Source of the DNA: Vigna angularis | Lineage: Eukaryota > Streptophyta > Magnoliopsida > Fabales > Fabaceae | Reading direction: 5' to 3' | Length of the DNA stretch: 64,000 bases | NCBI RefSeq assembly: GCF_016808095.1 | Contig: NC_068971.1 | Span: 48,792,131 to 48,856,130 of the forward strand | Part shown: positions 34,860 to 47,043 of the stretch, piece by piece | How the letters are laid out: each line of letters opens with the position of its first letter | Numbering within the stretch: position 1 is the stretch's first letter | Program-made: the position numbers and the translations under genes | Notes under the pieces: generated by a model | Seen by the model: the letters and a program-made list of their open reading frames with translations, nothing else | Told to the model about the DNA's origin: nothing | The model's database searches: none

Positions 34860-36660
34860 TTCTTATTGATATTCGAAGTGTGAATCTTTGAATGAGTAGT
34901 AAGATATATATAAATTGAAAAATTATAATTTTTGTCAAAGATTAGAATATAAGAAAAAATTTATCTGTAAAAGTCTTTTTACGTTCAAGTCAATACGTAA
35001 GAATTTGGATCTTTTGAATAAAAGAAGATGTGTATGACAACATTGGGATAATATAAGATAATATCAAAATAACATTTTATCTTATATATGATAATTAGTA
35101 AAATAATAATAATAATATGATATCTTACATAATATACTATCTATTTTGTAAATGTATAGAATGAGGAAATATCATGAAGTAGTCAAATTATTGAGATTTA
35201 ATCACATATTTTAGGTTAGTAAAAATAAATGGATCTTGTTGGGTTGTATTACTTACCATATTTGTTGGGATAAATATGTATATAAGTCCCATAAACTTGG
35301 AAGTTCGATTAGGTTCATAAGTTTGATGTCATTCCTGGTTTATTTGTTTGTCGATAATAGAGTTCTGAGACTCCATCGTCTCTCCATCCTAACAGGGTTG
35401 TGATGCCATTGTGCACCATTATTTTGTTTTGAGTGACAGGATCAACCACGAGTCTCCTTGGTCCTTTGCTAGGTTGATTTTTTACAAGCTATTTGGGATA
35501 TATGTCAAGTAGATTGACTATGATTCATCCTGGACTATTGTCGGGTGACAAACTGCTATCTACTCAAGAATTGCATGACGCTCCTCCTAACGGCTTCCCT
35601 GGCGCACGAGAGTGTAGCTCTTGTCGCGATGCTTTCATGATGGAAACTCCTTACTTTTCGATAAGTGCCATGTTTAGACTACCGACTAAGGAGTTTCCCT
35701 CCAAGGACGAAAATGCAGAGGAGGCTTCTTGTTCTCTAGGTTGGTCAATTTTTGGTTTAGTGCCTAGAGGTCCGCTTAATGCTAGGTGTGCAAGGCTTCA
35801 AGCTCTTCGTCGTAGCACTTGCATCGTTGCTTGTTCCCTGAGATCAACATTCACATATGATTCTAAAGGGTTATCACTAAGTTGGAGTCAATCTCGTGTG
35901 ATAATTGGGCTTGACTTTAGTAGTAACCATGAAAGAGTGAGGTTGAGGCAAAGTTTTACCAAGGTCCCACAATGGATGCCAATATTTTGATCTAAAGTTT
36001 GTTGACTATCATTGTTAAGGTTAATCATCACGTATACAAGGTATTGTCTACTTTGGAATCTAAAACTTCATCATGGTTTTATCCTTAAAAAACGCTTCAG
36101 AGGATGGAAGAAGGAAGGAGTATTCCAATTATAGGACTATTGGGTGTATCAGAACATAAGTCCCCAAATCAAGGTCTAAAAAGAATGATAATTCTTCTCC
36201 AAATCAAGGTCTAAAAAGAATGATAATTCATCTCCAATGGGAGCTTAAGGGAACCAATGGTTCGTCTTTAGAACCTCAACCCCACAATGGGCATTAATGT
36301 TTTTATAGGAATTCAGAGCATGAACTTTCAAACAAGTGACAAGATGTATGAATTGGAAAAGCTTGATATATGCTCATGTGAGTTAGAACACAAGGAAATA
36401 TTCACTTACAAAAGACTCTTTAATACTCAAGTCGATAAAAATTTGAATCTTTTGAAAAAAAAAAAAAGTACGAGAAAATGTGTATTTCCTAATAAAATGT
36501 CATCCATATTTATAGAGTTTATAAACTCTATCACTTATATGATAAAAATAGACAATATCAAAATAATATCAAAAGTAATATCAAGTAATATTAAAATAAC
36601 ATCTTACCTAATTAATAGAATAACAATAATAATAATGTAATACTTAATATACCATATATT
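34860..36660. repeat. Diverged ~300-bp direct repeats enclosing a 1-kb insert
   Basis: 34,870-35,150 and 36,300-36,650 are related in the same orientation: both contain GTAAGA/GACAAGATGTATGAATTG, CTTACAAAAGACTCTTTAATACTCAAGTC or its variant, GAATTTGGATCTTTTGAA, and ATATCAAAATAACATTTTATC plus AATAATAATAAT. They could be old LTRs of a non-autonomous element. A 31-bp motif, AAGGTCTAAAAAGAATGATAA, is itself tandemly doubled near 36,170-36,230. Confidence 0.5.
35493..35990 (+). other. 165-codon open frame of unknown nature
   Basis: A plus-strand frame starts MGYMSSRLTMIHPGLLSGDK and ends KVPQWMPIF. It is rich in serine, leucine, arginine and cysteine, has no signal, membrane segment or motif I recognise, and lies within the insert between the diverged direct repeats. 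Its local base composition is more balanced than its flanks. It may be an open stretch of transposon or captured DNA rather than a gene. Confidence 0.25.
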
Positions 36661-36879
36661 TAATAACATATATTATTAATATATAAATATTTAAATTAAC
36701 AAATATATCCTATAATATCTATGAAGTTGAATGTTTCTAAAGTGTAAGCATATTTATTCGGTCGGGAACTTTAAAAAAAGGATGAATATGACGATGTCTG
36801 ATACGGAGAAAATGAATATATAATAGCAATGGTTTTTTTTATCAGAGTAGAAAGCTATGAATGAAAAGTGGGTGATGAG

Positions 36880-37560
36880 AGATATTATTAATTAATGGAC
36901 ACATTTATGCAAGTGAAAAAACCATAATCCCATGTTGTTGTTAATTATTTGAAAGGTGGCTGGTTTGGTGACCAACCAACACCAATGAACTTCCCAACCA
37001 TGGTCTTGTGTAGTTCAAAAATAGTCAAGTGTGGTTCATCACTTCCCACATTTTAGACTGAGATATACTTCATCATCTTCAAAACTATCACCATTTAAGT
37101 GTGCCTCGTTTCTCTGCATCAAGAGAAGAAAACCAACGTCACGTTTTTTCAACAATCATGGGTGAATAAAATCATTAATTTTAATCTTCATTTTATATTA
37201 TGGGTAAAGAACAGGACCATGAGTAAAAGTTGAGAAGCAAAAAGAAAAAAAAAAGGAAAATCTAAGAACAACTCGAGGATTGAACTTTACAATCTGTGGA
37301 CAGAGATATAGAGTTCCATCTGTTTCCGTGTTTCAACGCAAAGGTCAGATCTGGTATTCTGGATGGATCTGAAAACCATGAGCTATAAATGTGGTAACGT
37401 GCAACATGCTATTATCGACCACCCAAGACACAGCTTGTCGCCATTTTCTTATGGTAAAAGTAATTACTTTTTAAGAAAGGAGACTACAAAATCTGTTACT
37501 ACTAATAACGTATTTGGGTTGAAAAACATCCAAACGGACATCATCGAAACACCATCCAGA
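36880..37560. repeat. Left flank of SAM synthase duplication unit 2
   Basis: Sequence such as GTTCATCACTTCC...TTTTAGACTGAGATATACTTC and TCAACGCAAAGGTCAGATCT...CGCCATTTTCTTATGG recurs, diverged, at 43,820-44,400. Its end (CATCGAAACACCATCC, about 37,540) also matches 27,715-27,735 next to copy 1. It is the 3' flank of a SAM synthase unit; no coding function is supported. Confidence 0.75.
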
Positions 37561-38011
37561 CCCTGATTACTATAATTTCAGAACAACATTATCAAATTCC
37601 ATAATCAAATCCGACAAATCAAAACCAAAACATACAGTGAAGCATTAAACCTATATCTAATTAGAGAACAAATGCAGAGATCTGAGAGAGAAGAGATACG
37701 AATCAGAACGAACTAGAGAGAGACATCTTATAAGGGATGGAATTTTCAATTTTGTGAAATATAAAATGCGTTGCAGGGGGCTTTCTCACCCTTTTAGATT
37801 ACAACCAATAGGTACAAAATTAACATAAAATTTAATTGCATCAAAACAGTAATATTAAATCAACAAAAAAATAAATTTTAAGTAAAAAAAACAGTTTTTA
37901 AACTATAAGGAAATGGCTTTAGACCTAGTACTAACGAAACACGCAAATTATTCATGAAGACTTAGCAACACATGAATTGTGAAGGGAGGGATTAAGTTCT
38001 AGAGCAGACGC

Positions 38012-39196
38012 CTAGGCCTGAGGCTTGTCTGACTTGAGTGGCTTGACAACTTCCCATGTGAAGTCAGGGTCATCCCTTCCGAAGTGTCCATAAGCAGCTG
38101 TCTTCAAGAACCTGTGGCCACCCCTCTTGAGGTCCAAATTAATGGTGATCATTCCAGGTCTGAAGTCGAAATTCTCCTTCACAATCTGGAGAATCTCTTT
38201 GTCCGGAATCTTTCCGGTTCCATAGGTGTCAACAAACACTGACAATGGCTCGGGGACACCGATGGCATAAGAAACTTGGACAATGCACCTTCTCGCAAGC
38301 CCATTTGCCACAACACTCTTCGCAGCCTGCCTCACAATATAGGCACCACTTCTGTCAACCTTCGTGGGGTCCTTGCCTGAAAAGGCACCACCACCATGAG
38401 CACCCCAGCCACCGTAGGTATCAATGATGATCTTTCTTCCAGTGAGACCAGCATCACCATGGGGACCACCAATCACAAATCGGCCCGAAGGGTTAAGGTG
38501 GAAGATGGTCTTCTCATCAAGGTACTTCTCCGGAATGACAGGCTTGATAACATGCTCTTTAAGGTCAGCAGCAATTTGGTCATTGCTCACAGTCTCATCA
38601 TGTTGGGTGGAAATTAGAACGGTGTGAACACGTACTGGAACCATGGCACCGTTGTCATTGTAGTACTCAACAGTTACTTGTGTTTTACCATCTGGCCTCA
38701 ACCAAGCGCAGGTACCATTCTTCCTAACCTCGGTTAGGCGAGCACCGAGCTTGGTTGCAAGGACATGGCTGAGCGGCATGTATTCAGGGGTTTCATCAGT
38801 GGCATAGCCAAACATGTGACCCTGGTCACCAGCACCAACCTCCTCCGGCCGCTTGGTGAAGTGGCCATGCACACCCTGGGCGATATCAGGGCTCTGCTGC
38901 TCGATGTTCACCAACACCTTGCATTTGTCAGCATCAAGACCGACATCATCAGAGATGAATCCAATGCTGCGGCATGTGTCACGGACAATCTTCTCGTAGT
39001 CTACTTCGGCCTTGGTTGTGATCTCCCCAAAGACCATGACCATGTTTGTCTTGGAGCATGTTTCACAGGCAACCTTGCTGTCAGGGTCCTGAGCAAGGCA
39101 CGCGTCGAGCACTGCATCAGAGATCTGGTCGCACAGCTTGTCGGGGTGACCCTCGTTCACAGACTCAGATGTGAAGAGAAAGGTTTCGGTTGCCAT
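38012..39196 (-). CDS. SAMS: S-adenosylmethionine synthase, copy 2
   Basis: Second full-length methionine adenosyltransferase, 394 aa, single-exon CDS. It has the same ATP- and methionine-binding features as copy 1 ([36 protein letters not shown]) and differs only by N160 and Q393. By eye only about ten nucleotides differ across 1,185 bp, most at third positions, while leader intron and flanks differ by many substitutions and indels. The gene has its own TATA box, leader exon and promoter, so it should be expressed. Coordinates and start follow from the MATETF start shared with copy 1. Tandem same-strand duplicate about 9.8 kb from copy 1. Confidence 0.97.
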   Translation of the reverse strand: MATETFLFTSESVNEGHPDKLCDQISDAVLDACLAQDPDSKVACETCSKTNMVMVFGEITTKAEVDYEKIVRDTCRSIGFISDDVGLDADKCKVLVNIEQQSPDIAQGVHGHFTKRPEEVGAGDQGHMFGYATDETPEYMPLSHVLATKLGARLTEVRKNGTCAWLRPDGKTQVTVEYYNDNGAMVPVRVHTVLISTQHDETVSNDQIAADLKEHVIKPVIPEKYLDEKTIFHLNPSGRFVIGGPHGDAGLTGRKIIIDTYGGWGAHGGGAFSGKDPTKVDRSGAYIVRQAAKSVVANGLARRCIVQVSYAIGVPEPLSVFVDTYGTGKIPDKEILQIVKENFDFRPGMITINLDLKRGGHRFLKTAAYGHFGRDDPDFTWEVVKPLKSDKPQA

Positions 39197-39204
39197 TTAT
39201 TAAG

Positions 39205-40080
39205 CTGCAGAGGACACAACGTTTAGTTTTACAATGTACATATGCTTAAGCAAGAAAAAAAAATCTGTTGGTGCCATAATGGCAGCTGAGATTCGATATC
39301 ATATATTCCAAACAAAGTAAATTAAAGCATACATCCCTAGAGCAAATTGATAGAAAATCGCGAAAGTTTATGCAAAGTTGGATTAAAATAGCTTCATCTT
39401 GATCTACTTTTAGAAAAACTGCTGATCCTAACAAAATAGTTGCAGATAAAACGATAAGAAAGTATATACAAAGATTCCCGGGCACCATCTTGGAAGGAAT
39501 CTTGGATTTCTGAAAGAAGAAAAATTAGCCCTCATCTAAGTAATTTTAAATGAAGACAACGCTAAAGGGTTCAAGAAAGAAAAGATTAAATGAGCACTAT
39601 CACATGAGGCACAAAAACTAGATCCAGACAGAGAAAGAATAAGTTAGAACAGAGTATTCACGTGAAAACATCAGATCTATACAACAAAAGACCAAAACTC
39701 AACAGAAATAGCATCCCATTTCAGATAATCAAACGACAACAGTGAAAAGCATAGAAGAAAAGAAAAGAAATATAAATAAAATTCAGATCCATAATCGTAA
39801 GGGTCTAGTTAAGGACAAGACAGAAAGCAATTCAATTTGGGAAGAAAACATTTTGCAGTTGTGGAGGAAAACAAGGTTTATAGAAAGAAAAACGGTACGA
39901 GAATAGAAGAGAAGAGAAGCGTGATGAACGAACCTCCAAAAGAACGAAAGAATGGAATTTGAACAAAGAAATTCAGTGAGTGGAAGTAAACCAGAGTCAC
40001 CAGACAGTGCAGAACCAAAGCGCAAGTGACTGGTTTAGTGTTGTGAGGGTAAGAGAAAGAACCTTGTCTCCCTATTTATA
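39205..40080 (-). promoter_or_regulatory. Leader intron, 5' UTR exon and TATA box of SAM synthase 2
   Basis: Minus-strand acceptor CTGCAG ends at about 39205, donor GTTCGTTC starts at 39933, giving a leader intron of about 730 bp. The untranslated exon starts at 39934. TATAAATA is the complement of 40073-40080. Compared with copy 1, about 240 bp of intron are missing between the AGAAGAAAA and TAGCCCTCAT motifs. Confidence 0.75.
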
Positions 40081-40194
40081 GTGATCACTGCCTCCTTCGT
40101 ATGACTGGATACCGGAACCGGCGGTGGTGCCGTTAGATTTGAGACCCAAATCAAAGGGGTCGGTGAGATTGTGATTTGCTATGGCGAGAGCGCG

Positions 40195-40300
40195 TCTATA
40201 ACCGGGTACCACCGGTCACTTACCAACCTCCACGGAAAACGTGTCAGTGTCGGTAGCACAATACGTTACAGGTAGATCCCACCGTGATCGTTGGTAAAAT
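40195..40300 (-). promoter_or_regulatory. Conserved promoter block with AC-II element, SAMS 2
   Basis: Counterpart of 30,630-30,735: CCGGGTACCACCGGTCACT, ACCAACC (40222-40228) and GAAAACGTGTCAGTGTCGG are all kept at the same spacing to the TATA box. Conservation above the local background suggests a functional promoter element. Confidence 0.5.
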
Positions 40301-40979
40301 TTAAAATACTCTTAATAAAACATTACTTTTGCATCTACTTGTAAGCAAAAATTATTCTCTTCTCCATATAAGGGATAGTTAAATCTATTTAATACTTTAA
40401 TTTTTTATAAATATATTTTTTAAATAATTTATATTTATATTTATTGAAAATCCACATAGCAATACGTAATAAAAACCTAACATATGTATATGTCACGTCA
40501 CTCTATTAGTTATTAATTTTAGTGCTGTTAACAATTAGAAATAAATTGCATTAATTTTTTACAAATGAAAATTAAATTGAAATTAATAAAAATTGAAAAG
40601 TCGACTTGATTTTTTTAGAAAAAAATAAAAATTAAATAATTAATTGAACTTTTTTCATATATTTAATGGAAAAGAAATTGTAAATTTCCTTTTTATTAAT
40701 ATTAATCACTTTTTATTAATATTGTACATAGAAGTAAAATAATAGTTACATAAAATAACCAAATAATGAAATTGTATAAGTAAAATATTTTATTTCTATG
40801 AGAGAATAATTGTGACATACTATTTGTAGTAAAAAAATATTTGAGATCTGCACTATATTATTTTGAAATTTTTCATAAAATAACAATAATTATTTCCGTT
40901 TGCGTGGAAATAGAAAAACATTACATAATGCTGAATAGTTTAACAATGGTAGAGAGTTCAACAAGTAAAAAAATAAGCA

Positions 40980-41545
40980 ACGTTAAATCAAGTACCGAAA
41001 TTAGATCCAGAGAGAGAAAGACAAAACAACCCACAACTATAACAGTCTAGTTAGGACAAACATGTAATCAAATGAAATTTCTTTCGACGGTTTCTTAAAG
41101 AGAAATTATATATGTATATATAATAACAGTTTAAGAATTTTATATCAAAACAAGTGAGTTTTTTTATCTTATATAATATTTAAATTTATTATATATTTTT
41201 TAATATATATAACTTAGACATTTAAATTATATCTTGTATAATTAGAAAGTAACGAGGTGAACCTACACTGAAAATGTCGTATCTAAATGCTACTTACCGC
41301 GATAGAATTAGCGAAAGAAGCTAAATAAAAGAAAGCATAGAGAAAATTGATGAATATAAAGAAAGACACATTGTAACAAGACCACACCTTACAGAACCAA
41401 ACTACAAACAAACAAATGAATTGTGTGGTGCTGCGTGAGGAAATGCGTGGACCCCACACGACCGAACACCGGAACTACTTGTCTCGCCGTTAGATTTTAA
41501 GCCTATATAAGGGGTTTGGTGAGATTGCCATTTATCAGAATTTAT
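40980..41545 (-). pseudogene. Decayed SAM synthase relic: promoter/leader without CDS
   Basis: About 40,990-41,070 resembles the leader intron of the live copies (TTAGATCCAGAGAGAGAAAG; then AGTCTAGTTAGGACAAACATG compared with GGTCTAGTTAAGGACAAGACAG). About 41,445-41,545 resembles the promoter (CGACCGAACACCGGAACTAC, GCCGTTAGATTTTAAGCC, GGTTTGGTGAGATTGCC compared with CCGTTAGATTTGAGACCC, GGTCGGTGAGATTGTG). No methionine adenosyltransferase codons remain between or below them. It appears to be a deleted third copy; the match was made by eye. Confidence 0.55.
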
Positions 41546-41875
41546 AGAAATGCAACATGAATTCAAACTCACACCTAAAGTAAATGAAAATTTTGATTTA
41601 CACATGAAAAAAGACTTATAAATACATAGTTTTAGAATTTTGAGTTGAAGAGAATGCAATACTATTTTATATAAATTGCTTATTTTTTTTCTTCGTCATG
41701 AAAAAAAAAATATCCACGCCCTTCTATAAGTACAACCGTGGTTCATGGACTAAACATGTTCGTGTTCTTTATGTTTATAATAAAAATATAGATTTGTTTG
41801 TGATTGCCATGCTTGTTAAAATTATTTTTCTGTTAAAAAATTGTATGTTTTGATTTTAATTAAACTTGGACGTGT

Positions 41876-42110
41876 GTAGCATAACTTGGTTGTTGATAAT
41901 TTTGCTGTATAGTAGATGTAGGAAATGCGAAAAAGTGGATTATATAAAAGATGAATTGATGAGAGTCAAATGTTGTTGATTGAACTTTTAAGAAGAGAAA
42001 GGAAAAGAAAACAACGAACACAAAGTGGTGTTGGTGAATGATTATGCAACATTATTCGTAAGTTGGTGGCTTAATAGAATGTGGAATATGACCTTCATGT
42101 TCCGAATACA
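41876..42110. repeat. Upstream part of duplication unit 2
   Basis: TGATTGAACTTTTAAGAAGAG, AAGAAAACAACGAACACAAA, CATTATTCGTAAG and GAATATGACC motifs repeat in the same order as in 33,360-33,600 upstream of copy 1. No gene content is seen. Confidence 0.65.
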
Positions 42111-43397
42111 CAACTTTTTTTGGGATAATAATATTTTGGTAATATTTTTTTTTGACAATATTTTAATATCATTTACGTGTCATGATTAGTCCAAAATACT
42201 TCACCATCAATAATAATAATCATAAACACTTACATGAACGCGTAGATGGTGTTAAAATATTGTCAAAGTATCATTATCTTTTTTTAGTAAAAGAAATGTA
42301 GATGGTTTCAAGTAACTAAATGAACTTTATCACAATATTTGAGTTAAATTGATTTTTTTATAAAAATAAAAAATTTATATTTTATCTTTTAAAAATATTT
42401 TATATAAATAGTTTTCACTTAACAAAGGAACTTTATTTTAATCTTAAGAATATAGGGATTCCCAATATTTCTGTTTTTCATGAATAATAATTATAAGTAA
42501 TAAAATTTTCTCTTTCACTTTTACTTTTAGATACTAACATTACAAAAATAGTGATCTACATTATTTAATTTACATCTAACAATATAGAAATGCACGTAAA
42601 AAAAGCATAGTCATTTTTATAAATCCGACGTAAAACGAATCATTTAAGTTAAAGGCAAATTTTTGTATGTCGAACATGATAGTATCAAACGTAAATTGAA
42701 GCATTTAATTGAACCTTTTTAGTCCAACATATACGTTGTGTGTTTTACATACGACGAAAATTTATGTGCCCTAAAATAATATCTAACCTTAGACTCACAT
42801 AAAAATGACGTAAAAGGTTGAAGTTTGTGTTACTGAAATATTCAACCTAATGAAAAAAAAAAACATTTTCTTATTATTCTATGTTACTTATAAACTACTC
42901 TCATATATTATGAGTTCAATTTTAAGAAATTAACTAATTTTTATTCAAGTTTCTTCTTTCAGCACCAAAATTATTATTATGAGAAAATATGATTCTTTAG
43001 GAAGTAATATTTGGCTGGTGTACTAATATTTATATAACTTTTTAGCAAAAAAATAAAATAAATTTCAGGTATCCTTTCATGCTAAAATTATTTGATTTAC
43101 AACATAAATGATCAATAAAAATAGCATGGTATTTTTTATGAAAGTTTTTATTTTAAATAAAAGAAAGTTAGTTTTCCACCTCCATTGCACGATGGGATAT
43201 TTAATAGAAAACACGATTACAATTAATTTCCCGAAAACCTTGTTTACTTATTTTTTATATATAAATTAAATAAGAGGGAAACATATTTTTTCAATTTCAT
43301 ATTTCTGAAAAGAAAAAATATTTTACTATGTTATAAATTTTCAAATATAGAAGACCTCAAAATAAAATATCTAAAACAAAAACCCACACATATATTA
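42111..43397. other. AT-rich spacer
   Basis: No gene is supported. Short repeated CGACGTAAA / ACGTAAAA motifs at about 42,590-42,830 may be remnants of a small DNA transposon but lack clear ends. Confidence 0.5.
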
Positions 43398-43685
43398 TGT
43401 TGGGAATCTAGGTGTGAGTCTAAGTCTTACATTGGATAAAAATGAGAAACTAGAGCAGTATATAAAGATAAAAGACCCATTAACTCATTCCTTAAGGTTT
43501 TGGGTAAAAAGGAGTGTCAATATTTTATAATTGATTCAGATGTGATTGGTGTTTGTGTAACCCACAAGAAACCTCTTCCTCAATAGATCAAACAGTGGTA
43601 TCGTGGTGTTGATTCTTTATATAGTTAGTTCAAATATGATTAATGTTTGTGTAACTCACAAGGAACCTCCTCGATAAACCCAACA
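43398..43685 (+). mobile_element. TRIM-like retroelement fragment
   Basis: Begins TGTTGGGAATCTAGGTGTGAG and ends AAACCCAACA. A GTGGTATCGTGG motif at about 43,593 resembles the TGGTATCAGAGC primer-binding site. GTTTGTGTAACCCACAAGAAACCTC before it recurs after it as GTTTGTGTAACTCACAAGGAACCTC, as expected for the ends of two LTRs with most of the second deleted. The family is the same as the fragment at 19,275-19,343. Confidence 0.6.
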
Positions 43686-43819
43686 TATAGATGGAGACGG
43701 ATAAGACAATATATATAACACTTTTTTGGTATTTCATCACTCTTTGAAGAAGAAGAGAAAATGACAAATCTTTGAAATCATCTTAATCGATATGAAGTGT
43801 TGACTAAACTGTTAGATAT

Positions 43820-44405
43820 TATTAATTAATTGATGAGAAAAAAACCAACACGAATGAACTTCACAACCCATTAGCCTTGTGTAGGTCAAACATAGTCAAG
43901 TCTGGTTCATCACTTTCAACATTTTAGACTCAGATATACTTCATCATCTTTAAAACCATCACCATTTCTCTCTATCAATGAGAAGAAAAACAACGTCACG
44001 TTCTTTGACAATCATGCGTAATCACAATCATTAATTTTAATCTTCATTTTATATTCCTTTCTTTTATGGGTAGAGAAACAAAAAGAAAAAAAGAAAAAAG
44101 GAAAATCTACGAACAACTCAAGGTTTGAACTTTACAATCTGTGGAAAGAGATAGAGAACCCCATTTGTTTACGCGTTTGAAGGTGGGTGAGTGGTGGCAA
44201 CTTGCTATTTTTCAACGCAAAGTTGCAGATCTCATATTCTGGATGCATCAGAAAACCATAAATGTAATAACGTGCAACGTGCTATCGACCACCTAAGACA
44301 ATTTGTCGCCATTTTCTTATGGTGTAGTAATTGTTTTATAAGAAAGGAGACTCCAAAATCGGTTACTATCAATAACGTACTTGGGTTGAAAAACATGGAA
44401 CGTTA
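43820..44405. repeat. Third, truncated unit of the SAM synthase duplication
   Basis: Matches the 3' flank of copy 2 (36,880-37,530) in order: ATTTTAGACTCAGATATACTTC, GAACAACTCAAGGTTTGAAC, GTGCAACGTGCTATCGACCACC, TTGTCGCCATTTTCTTATGG, GGGTTGAAAAACATGG. Similarity stops near 44,405, before the point where a SAM synthase CDS would follow. No coding sequence of the third copy remains. Confidence 0.75.
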
Positions 44406-45635
44406 ATTAAATTCAGGTTAAATATATTTGTAATTTTTAAATTTAAACGTAAAACTAAAATTTATTTTGTTTTAAATTTTGATATATTTTAATTTTTAAA
44501 TTTAAAAAATGAATATATACAGTATTTTTAATCCAATTAAACTAATTATTTTTGCATGTCAAATAATCTTTAAAATTAATATTTGAATTAAAGCGTGTGT
44601 GTAAAAAATTCAAACATATGAGACGTAAACAAAATTTTTATAATTATATTAAAATGATTATATCTATTATTTTAAAACTTTGAATATCAAACTTTAAAAA
44701 AAAAAATTGTATCAAAATTTGAAACTGAAATCATTTCAATTTTATGTTTAAGTTTAAAAATAAAAATATATTTAACCCTTAAAATTAACAATGCATTAAA
44801 GCATGCAGAGAATGTGGATAAAAAACAAATGTGAAGAAAAGAATATATTTCATTTACATACCTGGAAAGAATTATTCTCCAACAGTTTATCATAAATAGC
44901 TTTAATGCGCAGGGTGAAATGGTGTCCGAAACAATAACATTTTTAGAAACCAATTCTATAATTGATTGGAAGCCTAACTCTTCTTTTTAAAATGTTATTG
45001 GTTAAAGGTTAAAGAAACAAAGCCATACGTTATTTTTATCCATGGTAATAGTAGATATTATTATTGTTAAGAACAAATATTAATATATAGTCTAAGAAGA
45101 CATGACAAAGGATTTGGTAAACAATAATTGAAAAAATATATCTAGCAAAAAAAGATTCGAGTGCTTATTTTAAATTCATGGTGAGTGAAGTTTTCCCTTT
45201 TCAAGCACTAGTCTTTATTTCGAATCTTCACGTGCGATATCACACCACATGGTATGTATGGCAAGACGTGGAGTAAAGATTAAAAAAAGTATATTTAATT
45301 CTACGTTAAATTAAAATTATGATGTATCTCTTCATACATCACAACAAAAATAAAATAACATCCATTTCTTTTTAAAGATACTAAATAAAAACATATTTTT
45401 AATTCAATATAAATACAATAATCTTAACTTATTTTAATACTCCTTTTGGCCAATCACTTTGTAAATGTCTTATGATATTTTTCTGCTTTCAGATATCCCA
45501 TCAAAGTGTGATTGCTGAAAAATAGTGGTAATAATAGAATAATAGTCGCTTCCATGAGTTTCCTAATGCAAAAAGGCATTAGTGACCAAATATTATAACG
45601 AAAATGGTGCCATGCATGAAATGCCCACCTGATAT
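44406..45635. other. AT-rich spacer
   Basis: No gene or element recognised. Runs of A and T are frequent and short frames have no codon bias. Confidence 0.5.
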
Positions 45636-45639
45636 AACA

Positions 45640-46560
45640 AGGGTGTCAGAAAATTCCAAGAACTTTCTGGGAGTGTTTCATCTGGAAATTAAAATCACTC
45701 TCCCTACAGTTGTCTTTTTCATCTAACAAGTTACTTCTGCAACTTTGGAAGGGTACTTCTGAAGTTTCCTTTTTCACTTTTTCCAGATAAGGTCATGGTC
45801 CAGGAGAATACTTGCTGCCATCAAGTATCCACTTTTTGAGTGATGAGGTATTATTTCTCCAGATTAACATTTCTGATAAAAAAAAACTATATGGTGGCCT
45901 TCTATTTTCTTTAACTTTTGACCCGACAGAACTAAATGCCCATGGATAGTTTAAGATTTAATATAATTTCCAATTGTTGAGCCCAAGTTTTTCTCAAAAT
46001 AAGGATATTGTCAACAAACATAATGAGTAGCTTGGGCAGATTTTCGTGCACGACATCATGAATCAAATGAGAATTTCTTCATGCAAATCGCTAAAAGAAA
46101 AATAAATGACGGGGATATGGGATTTCCGACTCACCTAGGGGAACAGAATGCTTCTCTTTATATCACCATTCCACAATAACGTGAACGATGATGTGCAGGC
46201 TATAATCATATTTCTCACGCATGAGGAACTTTTGGCTCCTCCATACAATCATGAATAAGTGACAGAGATTCGATCATAGGCTTTTTTCTAAGTCTATTTC
46301 ACTAGATTTAATAACGTTCATCCTCCATGCAGTGCACTAGCTGAAGCGCAATAATGTTTTCAAGATGATATTCCTGCCAAGAAGCAAGGTAGCTTGGCAA
46401 AGAGAGACGAAATCATTTAGGACATACTGCAGTCTATCGGCTATAACATTGAAAATGCATTTATAAGGTACATTACACCGACAAATTGATAGTTAAATTG
46501 AGAACCAGCGGCACCTGTTTAATTTCCTCTTTAAGAAAACACAAGTTCAATGTCTAGTGC
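45640..46560 (-). pseudogene. LINE (L1-type) reverse transcriptase remnant
   Basis: On the minus strand, across several frames and stops, readable pieces follow the order of a plant non-LTR reverse transcriptase: IADRLQYVLNDFVSLCQATL followed by LLGRNII, then S-E-I-D-LEKAYDRIS, then VPLGESEIPYPRHLFF (degraded G-x-R-Q-G-D-P-x-S-P-Y-L-F), and farther down a relic of the FxDDxxxF block. In intact elements these read ANRLK..LxDLIS..QAAF..GRQI, DLEKAYDR, RQGDPLSPYLF and FADD. Many frameshifts and the loss of the aspartate pair make it inactive. Confidence 0.7.
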
Positions 46561-46599
46561 AATGAGCAAACTTTCCGTGCAACTCGAGTCATTGTTGGT

Positions 46600-47043
46600 C
46601 AGTCAGGTGTACCCTTGACTAGTTTCCCCCTTGTATCCAGGTGACAACTTCGACCCTTGGGACTCGATACAGAGGCATTTGCAGAACCTAAGCTCCAAGA
46701 CGGAGTAGGGCTGTGTTTGTGCGAATGAGGCGCATAAATCCAATACTAGCAATAATGGTCCCTTGGCTAAATGCAGAAAATATAACCTCACAGACTGCAC
46801 TGTTGGCTGGGAGATATCCCGAGTGTGAGCAAACAAAAATCAATAGCTACACTTCGTACGAATAAATTCACTTTTCAGGTACATGGAGCAACCATTCTGC
46901 CAACACTGGAGCATTTACCATCAGGATTGGATTCATTTGAACGAGGTTGGCAACATTGCACTCCCCGTAAACTATTTGGATGTATGAATAGAAAAAACAC
47001 AATAACAATCACTTAACTCTTCACATCAGTCATCAATCTTGTT
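46600..47043 (-). other. Probable 3' UTR of the WDR6-type gene
   Basis: The segment below the stop codon (47044-47046) is more balanced in base composition than true spacer, has no independent gene features, and ends where the LINE remnant begins. The polyadenylation site was not found. Confidence 0.4.

Noticed and set aside
46603..46836. 77-codon minus-strand frame below the WDR6 stop codon
   Set aside because: It lies in the probable 3' UTR, has no family motif, and the WDR6 protein already ends with a conserved C-terminus at 47,044.
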